Part shown: positions 13,560-14,074 of the stretch, one piece after another
How the letters are laid out: the number at the start of each line of letters is the position of its first letter
Position numbering within the stretch: the stretch's first letter is position 1
Origin: Desulfovibrio sp.
Lineage (GTDB): Bacteria > Desulfobacterota > Desulfovibrionia > Desulfovibrionales > Desulfovibrionaceae
Reading direction: 5' to 3'
NCBI GenBank assembly: GCA_022837365.1
Contig: JALHHV010000037.1
Location: 1-14,074, forward strand
Length of the DNA: 14,074 bases
Notes under the pieces: generated by a model
What the model was told of the DNA's origin: nothing
Seen by the model: the letters and a program-made list of their open reading frames with translations, nothing else
Database searches by the model: none
Translations under genes and position numbers: made by a program

Positions 13560-14074
13560 GGGCGATGTCCTTCAGGTGTCGTCCCGGCGGGTGTCGTTCC
13601 GGCGGATGTCGTTCCGGGCAGCGGGGCGGCGGGCAGTTCCACGGGCCGGACCACCCGTCCGTCAAGGTACACCAGCACGCCGCGCACCCCGCCGGGGCCG
13701 CGCCCGGCGGCCTCGGCCAGCAGGCCCAGGTAGCGCCGCACCTGGGCCACGTGGTCGTCCGAGGGGCGGCCGGTCTTCCATTCCACCACGGTGCAGGTCT
13801 GGCCGTCGTCCACCATGAGGTCGGTGCGGTGGATGCTGCCCTGCGCGTCCATGATGGACTGTTCCGGCACGCCGTGGGTGAACCAGTGCGCGGCCTGGGG
13901 CAGCGCCGCCAGCCATGCCAGCATGGCGGTGAGTTCGCGGGCCGTGGCCTCCGGTTCCGGCACCGGCAGGGGGAAGGCGCGCATGCCGTGGGCCACGGCG
14001 CGTGCGGCGTCCTGGTCCGGGCTGCCGGTAAGGCGCAGCTGTTCCAGGCAGGCGTGCACCAGCATGCCGCGCCG
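13556..14074 (-). CDS. addA: AddA-type helicase/nuclease, C-terminal nuclease domain (5' truncated by window)
   Basis: The frame is open from the window edge to TGA at 13556-13558, giving 172 visible residues. It begins RRGMLVHACLEQLRL, matching the 'RG...H..LE' opening of the AddA/RecB nuclease domain. After an alpha-helical stretch comes the catalytic core HRTDLMVDDGQTCTVVEWKTGRPSDDHVAQVRRYLGLL, with the Asp, Glu-Trp-Lys and Q...Y positions of PD-(D/E)XK nucleases. AddA is the ATP-driven UvrD-like helicase of the AddAB complex and its nuclease cuts one strand. The helicase motors are outside the window. The tail ends in a repetitive Ala/Gly/Thr/Pro segment (AGTTPAGTTP). The stop overlaps the addB start by 4 nt, so addA precedes addB and the two are coupled. 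Confidence 0.87.
   Translation of the reverse strand, partial: RRGMLVHACLEQLRLTGSPDQDAARAVAHGMRAFPLPVPEPEATARELTAMLAWLAALPQAAHWFTHGVPEQSIMDAQGSIHRTDLMVDDGQTCTVVEWKTGRPSDDHVAQVRRYLGLLAEAAGRGPGGVRGVLVYLDGRVVRPVELPAAPLPGTTSAGTTPAGTTPEGHRP
13573..13617 (-). repeat. Three 15-bp repeats at the addA 3' end
   Basis: Units at 13573-13587, 13588-13602 and 13603-13617 (plus-strand pattern cRggtgtcgtYccgg) differ by one to three bases. In the addA frame they code PGTT-type units (PGTTSAGTTPAGTTP). They form a flexible tail after the nuclease fold and lie just upstream of the addB ribosome site. Confidence 0.85.

Noticed and set aside
12561..13733. Plus-strand open frame opposite the 5' half of addB
   Set aside because: It is antisense to a frame with clear AddB motifs, and its own translation is low-complexity.

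Overview
The window is GC-rich (about 70% by eye, with codons ending mostly in G or C) and gene-dense. It probably comes from a Desulfovibrio-type sulfate reducer (Desulfovibrionaceae). That placement is inferred from codon use, the style of the intergenic hairpins and the protein flavour; no single marker gene proves it. No rRNA, tRNA or CRISPR array was seen.

Layout. (1) 1-1140: 3' end of a chemotaxis kinase gene (cheA) with a strong intrinsic terminator. (2) 1164-1430: a 267-bp, lower-GC element with about 37-bp imperfect terminal inverted repeats, best read as a MITE-like non-autonomous element. Its right end supplies the stop codon of the next gene. (3) 1429-2385, minus: an eight-helix membrane protein of unknown function. 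(4) 2386-2665: a divergent intergenic region with a long stem-loop and a candidate promoter. (5) 2666-8561, plus: a tight run of six genes, namely a CpoB/YbgF-like TPR lipoprotein, dprA, a small protein with an Ala/Glu-rich helix, an HDOD protein, a pseudo-receiver-GGDEF protein and a XerC-type tyrosine recombinase. The last four are linked by overlaps or short gaps, including a possible 31-codon ORF that bridges the HDOD and GGDEF genes with 4-nt overlaps at both ends. (6) 8562-8887: a gene-free stretch rich in palindromes, including a minus-strand terminator and a ~98-bp imperfect inverted repeat. (7) 8888-10009, minus: a nitronate monooxygenase/2-nitropropane dioxygenase-family flavoprotein. 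(8) 10010-10347: a gene-free stretch with several short palindromes. (9) 10348-14074, minus: an AddAB-type recombination operon, with the 3' end of addA followed by addB in a 4-nt GTGA overlap. addB as given is split by a one-base frameshift near 11866 and carries an AT-rich patch at 12396-12476.

How the genes fit together. DprA (loads RecA on incoming single-stranded DNA), XerC (resolves chromosome dimers) and AddAB (processes double-strand ends) make this a DNA-processing neighbourhood. The HDOD and GGDEF proteins, and the membrane and lipoprotein genes, suggest signalling or envelope functions sharing the transcript. I found no convincing wholly new system. The items most worth checking are the MITE-like element and its effect on the neighbouring stop codon, the degenerate receiver on the GGDEF protein, the bridging micro-ORF, the large palindromic element, and the frameshift and AT-rich patch in addB.
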